Part shown: positions 24,355-32,429 of the stretch, piece by piece | Layout: each line of letters starts with the position of its first letter | Position numbering within the stretch: the first letter of the stretch is position 1 | The notes under the pieces: model-generated | Told to the model about the DNA's origin: nothing | Database searches by the model: none | Seen by the model: the letters and a program-made list of their open reading frames with translations, nothing else | Position numbers and translations under genes: made by a program | Assembly (NCBI RefSeq): GCF_019801145.1 | Contig: NZ_JAHVJQ010000003.1 | Location: 310,001 to 374,000 of the forward strand | DNA length: 64,000 bases | From: Leisingera aquaemixtae | Lineage (GTDB): Bacteria > Pseudomonadota > Alphaproteobacteria > Rhodobacterales > Rhodobacteraceae | Direction of reading: 5' to 3'

Positions 24355-25464
24355 TCAGCCGGCGCGCGCCGCAGCCAGCGCTTTGGGCAGCGCTGCGGCA
24401 AAGGCGTCCAGCTCCGCCGCCGGGCCGCAGCTCACCCTTATGCAGCGGTTCTGCGGCTCGGCAAAGGGCATCCGCACAAAGATCCCCTGATCCACCAGCC
24501 CATCCAGCACCATCTTGGCAAAGACCCCGTCCCGGCCGCAGTCGATGGCGGTGAAATTGGTGGCCGAGGGCAGGGCGGCCAGCCCGTTCTCTGCCGCAAT
24601 TTCGGCAATCCGCAGCCGTGCCGCATCAATCTGAGCCAGCACCTGGGCCAGCCAGTCCTGATCCTGCAGCGCCGCCAGCGCGCCGGCCTGCGCCGCCCGG
24701 TTCATGCCGAAATGATTGCGCACCTTGTTGAAGGCGGCGATCAGATCAGGATGGCCGATGGCATAGCCCACCCGCGCCCCCGCCATCGCATAGGCCTTGG
24801 AGAAGGTCCGCATCCGGATCACCCGGGCGTCATCGGCGCTGACGGGTGCCGCGGTGCCCTCCGGCGCGCATTCCACATAGGCCTCGTCCAGCAAGAGCAG
24901 GCAGCCCGCAGGCAAATGATCCAGCGCCGCGGCAATATCGGCGCCCTTGTGCCAGCTGCCCATCGGGTTGTCCGGGTTGGCAAGGTAGACGATCTTGGCA
25001 TCCGCCTCCGCCGCCTTGGCAAACAGCGCCTCATAATCCTCGCGGTCGTCCTTGTAAGGCACCGTGTGGATCACCCCGCCGAACCCCGCGACATGGTAGT
25101 TGAAGGTCGGATAAGCCCCCAGCGAGGTCACCACCGCGTCGCCCGCGCCCACCAGCAGCCGCACCAGATAGCCCAGCAGCCCGTCAATGCCTTCGCCGAC
25201 GATGATATGCGCCGGGCTCACCCCGTGATGCGCCGCGAGGGCATGGCGTAGATCAAAGTTCTCGGCATCGCCGTATTTCCAGATCTCCGCCGCGGCCTGC
25301 GCCATCGCCTCCACCGCTTTGGGCGAGGGGCCGAAGATGTTCTCATTCGCCCCCAGCCGCGCGGCAAAGGCATGGCCGCGCGCGCGCTCCTGTGTCTCGG
25401 GGCCGACAAACGGCACGGTGGCGGGCAGGGATTGCGCAAGCGGGGTGTAGCGGGGACCAGTCAT
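24355..25464 (-). CDS. hisC: histidinol-phosphate aminotransferase-like class I/II aminotransferase
   Basis: The 369-aa enzyme shows the PLP features of HisC-type proteins: NPDNP (163-167), DEAY (193-196) and Lys223 in FSKAYAMAGAR. Histidinol-phosphate to imidazoleacetol-phosphate is the usual reaction. Isolated copies of this subfamily can act on aromatic amino acids instead, and no other his gene is adjacent. The Met at 25464 fits the N-terminus. The next gene starts 95 bases away, divergently. Confidence 0.82.
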   Translation of the reverse strand: MTGPRYTPLAQSLPATVPFVGPETQERARGHAFAARLGANENIFGPSPKAVEAMAQAAAEIWKYGDAENFDLRHALAAHHGVSPAHIIVGEGIDGLLGYLVRLLVGAGDAVVTSLGAYPTFNYHVAGFGGVIHTVPYKDDREDYEALFAKAAEADAKIVYLANPDNPMGSWHKGADIAAALDHLPAGCLLLLDEAYVECAPEGTAAPVSADDARVIRMRTFSKAYAMAGARVGYAIGHPDLIAAFNKVRNHFGMNRAAQAGALAALQDQDWLAQVLAQIDAARLRIAEIAAENGLAALPSATNFTAIDCGRDGVFAKMVLDGLVDQGIFVRMPFAEPQNRCIRVSCGPAAELDAFAAALPKALAAARAG

Positions 25465-25558
25465 GGCCGCAGATAAGCGCAAGCGCAGGCGGCGGGCAAG
25501 GCTTGCGTCACCGTCCGCCGCCGCGCAGTCTGCCCGCAGATTTCAAAGGGATTCTTTC

Positions 25559-26623
25559 ATGCGCATTGTCCTGGCCCTGCTGGCCGCCGCCCTCGGCTAT
25601 CTCCTGTTCTGGCCGGTGCCGGTGGACCCCATCGCCTATGACCCGCCCGCGGCCCCGGGCTTCACCGGGCCTTTTGCCGAAAACAACGCGCTGGACGCGG
25701 CCCAGCTGATCCATCTGCCAGCGGGCGAACTGGGGCCGGAGGACATTGCCCAAACGCCGGACGGCGCGGTCTACACCACCAGCCTCGTCGGCAATCTCTA
25801 CCGGATCGACGGGGACGAACCTGTTCTGGTGGATGAACTCGGCGGCCGCCCGCTGGGTCTCAAGGCAGGCCCGGACGGCGCGCTTTATATCGCTGACAGC
25901 TTCCGCGGCATCCTGCGCTGGTCCGGCCCCGGCACGCTGGAGGTTCTGGCGGACAGTATCGATGGCGCCCCGATCGTCTATGCCAACCAGCTGGACGTGG
26001 CCCGCGACGGCACCGTCTATTTCTCCAACTCCTCCGACCGCTTCGACCCGGAAACCATGGGCGGCACCAAGCCGACCTCGATCCTGACGATCTGGGAGCA
26101 GTCGGACAGCGGCTACGTCGCCCGCATCCGCCCCGATGGCAGCGCCGGGAAGATCGCAACCGGCTTCGTCTACACCAATGGCATCGCGCTGTCGCCGGAG
26201 GAGGATTTCCTGCTGATCAACGAGACCGGCCGCGCCCGCGTTCACCGGCTCTGGCTCAAGGGAGACAAGGCAAGCCAGCGCGAGCTGTTCCTCGGCAACC
26301 TCCCCGGCTACCCGGACAATCTGGAGGCGCAGGGCGACGGCACTTACTGGCTCGCCTTCGCCAGCCCGCGGGTGCCATCAGAGGCGCTGATGCCGTACCC
26401 GTTCCTGCGCAAAGTGGTCTGGCGGCTGGGGCCGATGGTGCGCCCGGCGCCGATCCACCGCGGCATGCTGGTGCAGCTGGACGGGCAGGGCAATATCCTG
26501 CGCACGCTGCAGGACCCGGACGGGCGCCTTGGCGTCACCACCGGCGGCAAGGCCGTGGACGGGCAGCTCTATGTCATGACCCTCGACTCGCCCTGGTTCG
26601 CCCGGATGCCGCTGCAGCCCTGA
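25559..26623 (+). CDS. strictosidine-synthase-like / SMP-30 beta-propeller protein
   Basis: The 354-aa protein has an N-terminal hydrophobic segment (MRIVLALLAAALGYLLFW) acting as a signal peptide or anchor. A six-bladed propeller follows with repeated G-P-D-G-x-L-Y-I-x-D-like turns (for example AGPDGALYIADSF and YFSNSSDRF). Relatives bind lactones or act as lactonases; bacterial strictosidine synthase-like proteins do not make strictosidine. The start at 25559 was chosen for the signal; the longer in-frame start overlaps the divergent hisC gene. Confidence 0.85.
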   Translation: MRIVLALLAAALGYLLFWPVPVDPIAYDPPAAPGFTGPFAENNALDAAQLIHLPAGELGPEDIAQTPDGAVYTTSLVGNLYRIDGDEPVLVDELGGRPLGLKAGPDGALYIADSFRGILRWSGPGTLEVLADSIDGAPIVYANQLDVARDGTVYFSNSSDRFDPETMGGTKPTSILTIWEQSDSGYVARIRPDGSAGKIATGFVYTNGIALSPEEDFLLINETGRARVHRLWLKGDKASQRELFLGNLPGYPDNLEAQGDGTYWLAFASPRVPSEALMPYPFLRKVVWRLGPMVRPAPIHRGMLVQLDGQGNILRTLQDPDGRLGVTTGGKAVDGQLYVMTLDSPWFARMPLQP

Positions 26624-26700
26624 CCCTTCCCCCACGTTGGACTGGCATGTCCGCCGGTTCCGGGGCAGGCTGAAGCCAGACCAGCAGCGGGGAAGAAACC

Positions 26701-27486
26701 ATGAGCAGAGTCACCACCGGCTACAAGGACCACATCGCCTATGTCACGCTTGCCCGCCCGGACAAGCACAATGCGCTGGACGAGGAAATGATCGGGGCGA
26801 TCATCGCCGCAGGCCAGGAGGTGGCGGCCTCGGACGCCCGCGCGGTAGTGCTGTCCGGCGCCGGCAAGAGCTTCTGCGCGGGCCTCGACATGGCGGCGCT
26901 TGCCAGCTTTGCGCAGCGCGACCTCGGCACCCTGGTGATGGAGCGCACCCACCATGACGCCAATGCCTTTCAGGAGGTGGCGATGATCTGGCGCCGGATG
27001 CCGGTGCCGGTGATCGCGGCGCTGCACGGCGCCTGTTTCGGCGGCGGCCTGCAGATCGCGCTGGGCGCCGATATCCGCATCGCCCATCCGGAGACGCAGC
27101 TGTCGGTGATGGAGATGAAATGGGGGCTGATCCCCGACATGGGCGGCATGGCGCTGCTGCCGCGGCTGCTGCGCACCGATGTGCTGCGCCGCCTCACCTA
27201 CACGGCCGAGAAGGTCGGCGCCCAGCAGGCGCTCGACTGGGGGCTGGTCAGCGAACTGGACGGCAGCCCGCTCAGCCGCGCCAATGAGCTGGCCAAGGAG
27301 ATCGCCGGCAAAAGCCCCTCCGCCGTCCGCGCCGCCAAGCGGCTGATCAGCTATGCCGAAAGCGGGGCGTCCCAATCGGATGTGCTGCTGCGGGAGAGCG
27401 CCGAACAGCTGGAGCTGATCGGCAAGCCGGACCAGATCGAGGCGGTGGCGGCGCAGCTGCAAAAGCGCCCGCCGAAGTTCTCCTGA
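26701..27486 (+). CDS. crotonase-family enoyl-CoA hydratase/isomerase
   Basis: The 261-aa protein has the crotonase oxyanion segments SFCAGLDM (57-64) and HGACFGGG (109-116). The acidic pair is Glu138 and Asp146, eight residues apart. That spacing matches the two catalytic acids of 3,5-dienoyl-CoA isomerase rather than the two glutamates of classical enoyl-CoA hydratase, so isomerase activity is possible. The start at 26701 follows GGGGAAGAAACC. It stands alone, with a GC-rich hairpin after the stop. Confidence 0.9.
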   Translation: MSRVTTGYKDHIAYVTLARPDKHNALDEEMIGAIIAAGQEVAASDARAVVLSGAGKSFCAGLDMAALASFAQRDLGTLVMERTHHDANAFQEVAMIWRRMPVPVIAALHGACFGGGLQIALGADIRIAHPETQLSVMEMKWGLIPDMGGMALLPRLLRTDVLRRLTYTAEKVGAQQALDWGLVSELDGSPLSRANELAKEIAGKSPSAVRAAKRLISYAESGASQSDVLLRESAEQLELIGKPDQIEAVAAQLQKRPPKFS

Positions 27487-27495
27487 CATTCCGCC

Positions 27496-27521
27496 CCGGG
27501 GCTGCTGAACGGCAGCCCCGG
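27496..27521 (+). terminator. hairpin after the crotonase gene
   Basis: A 10-bp stem CCGGGGCTGC / GCAGCCCCGG (27496-27505 with 27512-27521) lies 9 bases after the stop. No T tract follows, so it is a candidate only. Confidence 0.45.
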
Positions 27522-27989
27522 CGGCTCCGTCCGGCCCCCTGAACCGCGTCCGCCGCGCATCGGAACCGTGTTCTGACGGGGGTCATCTTTCCCCAAATAC
27601 TCATGCCCGCCGCCCGGCGGGCGGCTTCGGCGGCGGGCGGGGAGGCCGCACCCGCAACAGGCATTGACGCTTCAGCAACCTCTTTGGATTCTGCAACGGC
27701 GGACTTCCGCCAAATTCTACGCAAATCCGCTCATGCAGGCGGGAAACCGCCGCCCGTTGGCGGGAAAATGCCGCGTTAAACCAGCGCCAATCACCGTTAA
27801 CTCTTTGGCAATATCTGGGGGCGAATTCTGCCCTCAGCAGGGCGCGAGAATGGCCAATCCAGCATCTGGAAATCTGCTGACCGGCGGCCGCGCGGGCCAC
27901 TGGATGGCCGCTTGCACCCTGGGGAACTGCAATAGAACCGGCGGCGGCGGAGACGGGCCGCAGCCGGGCTTCAGAAAGGAGTGAGGCTG
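27522..27989. other. 468-base stretch without a convincing gene
   Basis: An open frame at 27664-27984 has no family look and poor codon use. A CCCCAAATACTCATG motif at 27590-27604 resembles common roseobacter intergenic sequence. The AT-richer part around 27760-27820 may carry the promoter of the next gene. Nothing else is recognisable. Confidence 0.5.
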
Positions 27990-28187
27990 ATGCAACTGGT
28001 GCAGAAGAAGTGGTTTATCCTGTTTGAAAGCGGCGGCCTGCTGTCCCGGACCGGGGACCGGATTACCTATTTCTACGACGAGGCGCTGAGCTTCGGGGAC
28101 CGCGAGGAGGCGCAGCGCTACCTGGCCGCCAACGAGAACAAGGTCAGCTACACCGGGCTGCGCCCGTCGCTGACCCAGGCGGCGTGA
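27990..28187 (+). CDS. small hypothetical protein
   Basis: A 65-aa protein begins MQLVQKKWFILFESGG. The ATG at 27990 has an excellent Shine-Dalgarno AAAGGAG (27975-27981) at eight bases; an in-frame GTG at 27981 overlaps that site. The protein is aromatic-rich (WFILFES, ITYFYDEA) and mostly soluble. Its stop overlaps the next start, so the two are coupled. Function unknown. Confidence 0.62.
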   Translation: MQLVQKKWFILFESGGLLSRTGDRITYFYDEALSFGDREEAQRYLAANENKVSYTGLRPSLTQAA

Positions 28188-28459
28188 GCGGGTGGCTCGC
28201 CGCCAGCCGGACGGCGGAACGGCTGGGCGCGGGTGAGGGGGCAATGCCCAGCTCTGCCCGCTGGCTGCTGGCGTTCAGCGGGGTGATGATTTCCGCCTCG
28301 GCATTGATGTTCTGGTCCTGGCTCGGCGGCGCCGGCCAGGCGCCGGAGGACCAGCCCGGCTGGTTCACCCTGACTGCGCTGCGCTTCTTCTGGCTGCCCT
28401 TCCTCAGCGGTGCCGGGCTGGTGCTGGCGGTCTGCTGCGCCGGGCGCTCCGGCTACTAG
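28184..28459 (+). CDS. small two-helix membrane protein
   Basis: A 91-aa product starts at GTG 28184, which overlaps the preceding TGA; an internal ATG at 28244 would give 71 aa and leave both membrane helices. Helices lie at about 26-47 (WLLAFSGVMISASALMFW) and 69-87 (FFWLPFLSGAGLVLAVCC). No named domain. Coupling to the previous gene suggests joint function. Confidence 0.55.
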   Translation: MSGWLAASRTAERLGAGEGAMPSSARWLLAFSGVMISASALMFWSWLGGAGQAPEDQPGWFTLTALRFFWLPFLSGAGLVLAVCCAGRSGY

Positions 28460-28483
28460 GGGCGGGGCCTTAGGGCCCAACGG

Positions 28484-28516
28484 AAAAGGCCGCGCCCGTG
28501 GTGCAGGCGCGGCCTT
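28484..28516 (-). terminator. terminator of the aldolase gene
   Basis: AAGGCCGCGCC pairs with GGCGCGGCCTT (28486-28496 with 28506-28516). On the minus strand it runs into TTTTCCG, just past the aldolase stop. Confidence 0.82.
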
Positions 28517-28539
28517 CTCGATTTCAGCTCTGCGAAACC

Positions 28540-29442
28540 TTACAGCGAGGCGTCGTAGATCTTGGAGATGTTGGCGCCCAGGGCCGCATCGTATTCCTCA
28601 TCGGACATCGACACGTTCAGCCCTTCGGTCAGCGCGCGGCTGAAGGAGGCGATCATCTTGGCGTTCTGCGCCAGGCGGGCGCAGGCGTCATCGGTGGTGT
28701 AGCCGCCGGACAGCGCCACAACCCGCACCACATTGGCGTGGTCGGCCAGATCATCGTACAGGCCCGCCTTGGACGGGATGGTCAGCTTCAGCGCCACCTT
28801 GGTGCCTTCCGGCAGGGCGTCCAGCTGCGCCGCGATCTCTGCCTTCAGGATCTCTTCGGCCTCGGCTTTGGTGGCAGAGTTGATGTCGACCTCCGGCTCG
28901 ATGATCGGCACCAGGCCGGCCGCGGCGATCTGCTGGCCCACTTCGAACTGCTGGGCGACAACCGCCTTGATGCCTTCTGCATTGGCGTCCTTGATGACCG
29001 AGCGCATTTTGGTGCCGAAGATGCCCTTGCCGTTGGCGCGCGCCAGCAGCGCGTCCAGCTCCGGCATCGGCTTCATCATCTGCACGCCGTTGGCCTCATC
29101 GGCCAGGCCCTTGTCCACTTTCAGGAACGGCACCACGCCGCAGTTGTCCCACAGGAAGTCCGCAGTCGGCTTGCCTTCGATCTCGCCGTCCATGGTCTTC
29201 TCGAACAGGATCGCGCCCAGGATGCGCTCCTTGCCAAAGCTCGGCGAGGTGATGATGCGGGTGCGCATCTTGTGGATCTCGGCGAACATCTCGTCATCGT
29301 TCGAATAAGCGTCTTCGTTCACGCCATAAAGCGCCAGCGCCTTCGGGGTCGAGCCGCCGGACTGGTCCAGCGCGGCAATGAAGCCCTTGCCGGAGGCGAT
29401 GCGGTCGAGTTGTTCCTGATGTACAGAAGCGTCTTTGGCCAT
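28540..29442 (-). CDS. fda: fructose-bisphosphate aldolase class I
   Basis: The 300-aa protein matches the bacterial class I aldolase family: ALDQSGGST (24-32), FLKVDKG (106-112), PIIEPEVDI (179-187) and the Schiff-base lysine in ALKLTIPSK (Lys219). It splits fructose-1,6-bisphosphate into two trioses without metal. The ATG at 29442 follows a purine-rich site (AAAGAAGAGTG). The gene stands alone, ending at a terminator. Confidence 0.95.
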   Translation of the reverse strand: MAKDASVHQEQLDRIASGKGFIAALDQSGGSTPKALALYGVNEDAYSNDDEMFAEIHKMRTRIITSPSFGKERILGAILFEKTMDGEIEGKPTADFLWDNCGVVPFLKVDKGLADEANGVQMMKPMPELDALLARANGKGIFGTKMRSVIKDANAEGIKAVVAQQFEVGQQIAAAGLVPIIEPEVDINSATKAEAEEILKAEIAAQLDALPEGTKVALKLTIPSKAGLYDDLADHANVVRVVALSGGYTTDDACARLAQNAKMIASFSRALTEGLNVSMSDEEYDAALGANISKIYDASL

Positions 29443-29522
29443 AATGCGTCACTCTTCTTTGGAATGGTCTGTCTTGGCGCTGTCTATAGCGCGAATCCGG
29501 CAGGAAACAACGGGGTGTTGCG

Positions 29523-29855
29523 CTAACGGAAGAAGGATTTCCGCGCATCCCGCGCCATGTTGTAGCGCATTTCCAGATCCGAGATCCGCGCCATCGCCGC
29601 CTTGCGCTGCTCAGGGTCCGTCAATCCGGCGTATTCCTTGCGCGCCTCAGCGAGCTGCTCCTTCAGTCCGAACTCTTCCGGCACCACGCCGGCCTGCGCC
29701 ATGATCCGCATTCCCGCCGCCAGTCCAGCGTCCACATGCGCCTCGCTGCTGCGGTCGGGCAGGGGCTTTCCTTCGCCCTCCAGCCCCTGCAGCCGGCCCT
29801 CGGCCTGCGCCTTGGTCAGCTGCCGTTCAATCAGGTTGCGGAAAGCGCGGATCAT
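29523..29855 (-). CDS. DUF1992 (DnaJ-homologue subfamily) protein
   Basis: This 110-aa helical protein (MIRAFRNLIERQLTKAQAEG...) has the DUF1992 core EGKPLPDR and AGVVPEEFGLKEQL. The family is small, soluble and of unknown function despite some J-domain-related names. The Met at 29855 was chosen because GAGG lies six bases upstream; a Met four codons earlier has no such site. It lies directly downstream of the mocR-like gene on the same strand. Confidence 0.82.
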   Translation of the reverse strand: MIRAFRNLIERQLTKAQAEGRLQGLEGEGKPLPDRSSEAHVDAGLAAGMRIMAQAGVVPEEFGLKEQLAEARKEYAGLTDPEQRKAAMARISDLEMRYNMARDARKSFFR

Positions 29856-29898
29856 GCGGGGCCTCATTGCATTGCGGCGCGATCTTACCAGCCGGGGC

Positions 29899-31269
29899 TC
29901 AGCCCAGCCAGTCCTTGCGGGTGACGGCATCGTTCAGCGCCAGCAGGTCCTCGCGCAGATCCTCCAGCCCAATCGGCCCGCCCAGGCACACCCGCACCGC
30001 CTCCTGCGGCAGGCCGGAAACGGTGAAGGCATCGCTTGGCATGATGCCGATCTGGCGCCCGGCCATGCGGCCCATCAGCTCGGCCCGGCTGGTGCCGCGC
30101 GGCAGGCTGAGCCACAGGTTGAAGGCCAGGGGATCGCTCTCGGTGAAACACTCCTTCAGCACCTCCGCCGCCAGCGCCTGCCGCTCAGCCGCGGCCTTGC
30201 GGATGAAGCGCTGGATGTCCGCCGCGGTGCCGTCCTCGATCCAGCGCCCCAGAAGCGCCAGGTTCAAGGGCGACACCATCACATGCATCGACCGCAGGGC
30301 CTGGCTGAACTGCCCCAGCAGGGCGCGTTTCGGCACCGTGGCATAGGCCAGCCGCAGCCCGGCGCCAAAGCATTTGGAAAGCCCCGCAATATGCCAGCCC
30401 AGATCGGGGATCAGGCTGCTGATCGCCGCAGGCGCGCCGTTGTCGACAAAGCAATAGGCGTCATCCTCGATCAGCGGCAGGTCATGTTTCTGCAGCACCG
30501 CGGCAATCTCCTGCCGCCGCTTTGCCGGTATGGTCCTGGTGGTCGGGTTCTGCAGCGTCGGATTGAGGTAGAGCGCCGCGGGCCAATGGTCGGTGATGGC
30601 CTTCTCCAGCGCCTCTGGCTGGATGCCGTCCTTGTCGCCGGCCAGCCCGATCAGCCGTACCCCCAGCCGGGCGGCGATGGAACGCAGGCCGGGATAGGTC
30701 ACCTCCTCGCACAGGACAGTCGAGCCCGGCTCGCACAGCACCGTCAGGATCGCATAGAGGCTGGCGTGCGCCCCCGGCGTGATCACCAGCCGCTCCGGCG
30801 CGCAGCCCAGCCCGTTGGCCTGCATCCACTCTGCCGCCAGCGCCCGGTCCTGCGGGCTGCCGGTCACCGACTGGTAGCGCAACAGCGGCAGCAGATTGGC
30901 GGAGACATGCTCCAGCCCCTTTTGCATCCGCGCCAGCAGCGCCGGATCATCCGGTTCCGGCGGCATGTTCATCATCGGGTCTTCTTCCAGCGCCCGGCGC
31001 GGGTCGGGCCGTTCCGGCAGCGCCTCCCGGCTGCGCACGAAGGTGCCGCGGCCGACGAAGCTCTCGATATAGCCGCGCCGCACGGCCTCGGCATAGCCCC
31101 GCGAGACGGTGGAGAAATCCACCCCCAGCTCCTGCGCCACCCGCCGCTGCGGCGGCAGCCGGTCGCCGGGCGCCAGCACGCCTGCGTCGATGTCGGCGCC
31201 GATCGCCTCGGCCAGCTCGATGTAGCGCGGCCGGGCGCCGTCCAGAGGGGCAGGGGTCCATTGTGTCAT
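29899..31269 (-). CDS. MocR-type regulator (GntR domain fused to aminotransferase)
   Basis: The 456-aa protein joins a GntR winged helix (about 14-80, with LPPQRRVAQELGVDFSTVSRG) to a class I aminotransferase-like domain. PLP features are intact: NPT (236-238), EDDAY (268-272) and Lys299 in GLSKCFGAG. MocR proteins use PLP as a ligand and usually regulate vitamin B6, GABA or amino-acid genes. No obvious target is adjacent apart from the divergent DUF983 gene, and its own promoter region carries an AT-rich imperfect palindrome. Confidence 0.9.
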   Translation of the reverse strand: MTQWTPAPLDGARPRYIELAEAIGADIDAGVLAPGDRLPPQRRVAQELGVDFSTVSRGYAEAVRRGYIESFVGRGTFVRSREALPERPDPRRALEEDPMMNMPPEPDDPALLARMQKGLEHVSANLLPLLRYQSVTGSPQDRALAAEWMQANGLGCAPERLVITPGAHASLYAILTVLCEPGSTVLCEEVTYPGLRSIAARLGVRLIGLAGDKDGIQPEALEKAITDHWPAALYLNPTLQNPTTRTIPAKRRQEIAAVLQKHDLPLIEDDAYCFVDNGAPAAISSLIPDLGWHIAGLSKCFGAGLRLAYATVPKRALLGQFSQALRSMHVMVSPLNLALLGRWIEDGTAADIQRFIRKAAAERQALAAEVLKECFTESDPLAFNLWLSLPRGTSRAELMGRMAGRQIGIMPSDAFTVSGLPQEAVRVCLGGPIGLEDLREDLLALNDAVTRKDWLG

Positions 31270-31335
31270 CGCCGGGTCTCCGCTTGACGCTTTGTTTCCT
31301 GAATGATTGGTTCAATGCCGGACTGCGGCAATAAA

Positions 31336-31365
31336 TGCAATATCAATGTTTGCATATTGATTGCA
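31336..31365. promoter_or_regulatory. AT-rich imperfect palindrome in the mocR divergent region
   Basis: TGCAATATCAAT (31336-31347) and ATATTGATTGCA (31354-31365) form an imperfect inverted repeat centred 80 bases from the mocR-like start. It stands out from the GC-rich surroundings and may be the regulator's own operator. Confidence 0.4.
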
Positions 31366-31415
31366 TTCAATCGGGGAATCACGCTATCAGGCAGCGGAAC
31401 CGGAGGAGACGCGCG

Positions 31416-31796
31416 ATGACCCAGGCGGACGTGTTGCAGACAGAACAGCGGGAGCTGAAGCCCGCCTTGCTGAAGGGGCTGCGGCTGCGCTGCCCGAACT
31501 GCGGCGGCGGCAAGCTGCTGCACAGCTACCTGAAGGTGAACGACAGCTGCACCGAATGCGGCCAGGAGCTGCACCACCAGCGCGCCGATGACGGCCCGGC
31601 CTATCTGACCATCCTGGTGGTCGGCCATATCCTCGGCTTTGCGCTGCACATCGTCTACACCCAGCTGCGCCCGGACCCCTGGACATTGGCGATCATCATG
31701 TCGGTGATCACCGTCGGGGCCTCGCTGGTGATGCTGCCGCGGATGAAGGGGCTGGTGGTGGCCTATCAATGGGCCAAGCGGATGCACGGCTTCTGA
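31416..31796 (+). CDS. DUF983 zinc-ribbon membrane protein
   Basis: The 126-aa protein has a zinc ribbon (Cys26, Cys29, Cys45, Cys48; CPNC and CTEC) followed by two membrane helices (about 60-80 and 89-109). This is the DUF983 architecture; family members occur near cytochrome oxidase assembly genes but their role is open. The ATG at 31416 follows GGAGGAG; the longer frame begins in the divergent promoter region. A good terminator follows. Confidence 0.88.
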   Translation: MTQADVLQTEQRELKPALLKGLRLRCPNCGGGKLLHSYLKVNDSCTECGQELHHQRADDGPAYLTILVVGHILGFALHIVYTQLRPDPWTLAIIMSVITVGASLVMLPRMKGLVVAYQWAKRMHGF

Positions 31797-31827
31797 GCCG
31801 GGCAAAAACCAGTCAATCAAAATGCAA

Positions 31828-31853
31828 AAGGCGGGCCAGCGGCCCGCCTTTTT
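31828..31853 (+). terminator. terminator of the DUF983 gene
   Basis: AAGGCGGGCC pairs with GGCCCGCCTT (31828-31837 with 31841-31850), and TTTCC follows, 31 bases past the stop. Confidence 0.86.
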
Positions 31854-31972
31854 CCGTTCTGTCCCTGCGCCGCCTTGGCGGCGCCGGGCCCAACCGGGAG
31901 CCGCTCACGCGATGTGAGCAGGCGACGGGCGGGAGGACCCGCCTGTACCACCCCCGTTTCCGGGCAATTGAC

Positions 31973-32284
31973 CTACTTCCCGCAATAGGCAGCGGTGACT
32001 GCGATGACCCGTTTGTCCTGGAAATAGAGGATCTGACCGTTCTGGACCATGCCATTCAGCGCGTTGGTTACGCGGTGGCCGGTTGTAATGTTGTTCTTGA
32101 TGAACACGGGTTCCCACTCGCTGGCCTGCAGCACGCATTTCGGCGGGTTCACCCGCCCCAGTTGCAGTGCAAGTTCGGGAAAGCCATTTGCGGCGCTTTC
32201 ATTCAGATCCGAGTACTTCGGGTCAACGTCCATACAAGCCGCGGTGAGAAGAACGGCGCTCAAGCCAAGTGCTGCCTTTTTCAA
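31973..32284 (-). CDS. small lipoprotein with TTG start
   Basis: The 103-aa protein begins at TTG 32284 (L/MKKAALGLSAVLLTAAC), six bases after AAGGAA. No ATG gives a sensible signal peptide. A lipobox LTAAC places the acylated Cys at residue 17. The mature part contains PPKCVLQ and a C-terminal YCGK, which may form a disulfide. It is AT-richer than its neighbours. Function unknown; it follows the pyrG terminator, so it likely has its own promoter. Confidence 0.72.
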   Translation of the reverse strand: MKKAALGLSAVLLTAACMDVDPKYSDLNESAANGFPELALQLGRVNPPKCVLQASEWEPVFIKNNITTGHRVTNALNGMVQNGQILYFQDKRVIAVTAAYCGK

Positions 32285-32370
32285 TGTAAATTCCTTAAAG
32301 CTGGAGAAAAAATCCGGATTGCGGATTTCAGGTATTAGAGACGCGGTCTGGAAGCCGCAACTGCAAATTG

Positions 32371-32397
32371 AAAAAGGCGGGCCATTGGCCCGCCTTT
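32371..32397 (-). terminator. terminator of pyrG
   Basis: AAAGGCGGGCC pairs with GGCCCGCCTTT (32373-32383 with 32387-32397); on the minus strand it leads into TTTTTCAATTTG, 30 bases past the pyrG stop. Confidence 0.86.
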
Positions 32398-32429
32398 CCA
32401 ATTTCAACCCGGCTGTCAAAGCCAGGTTC

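Noticed and set aside
27664-27984. 106-residue open frame before the 65-aa gene
   Set aside because: No ribosome site, no domain and unusual composition. It overlaps the good Shine-Dalgarno site of the next gene.
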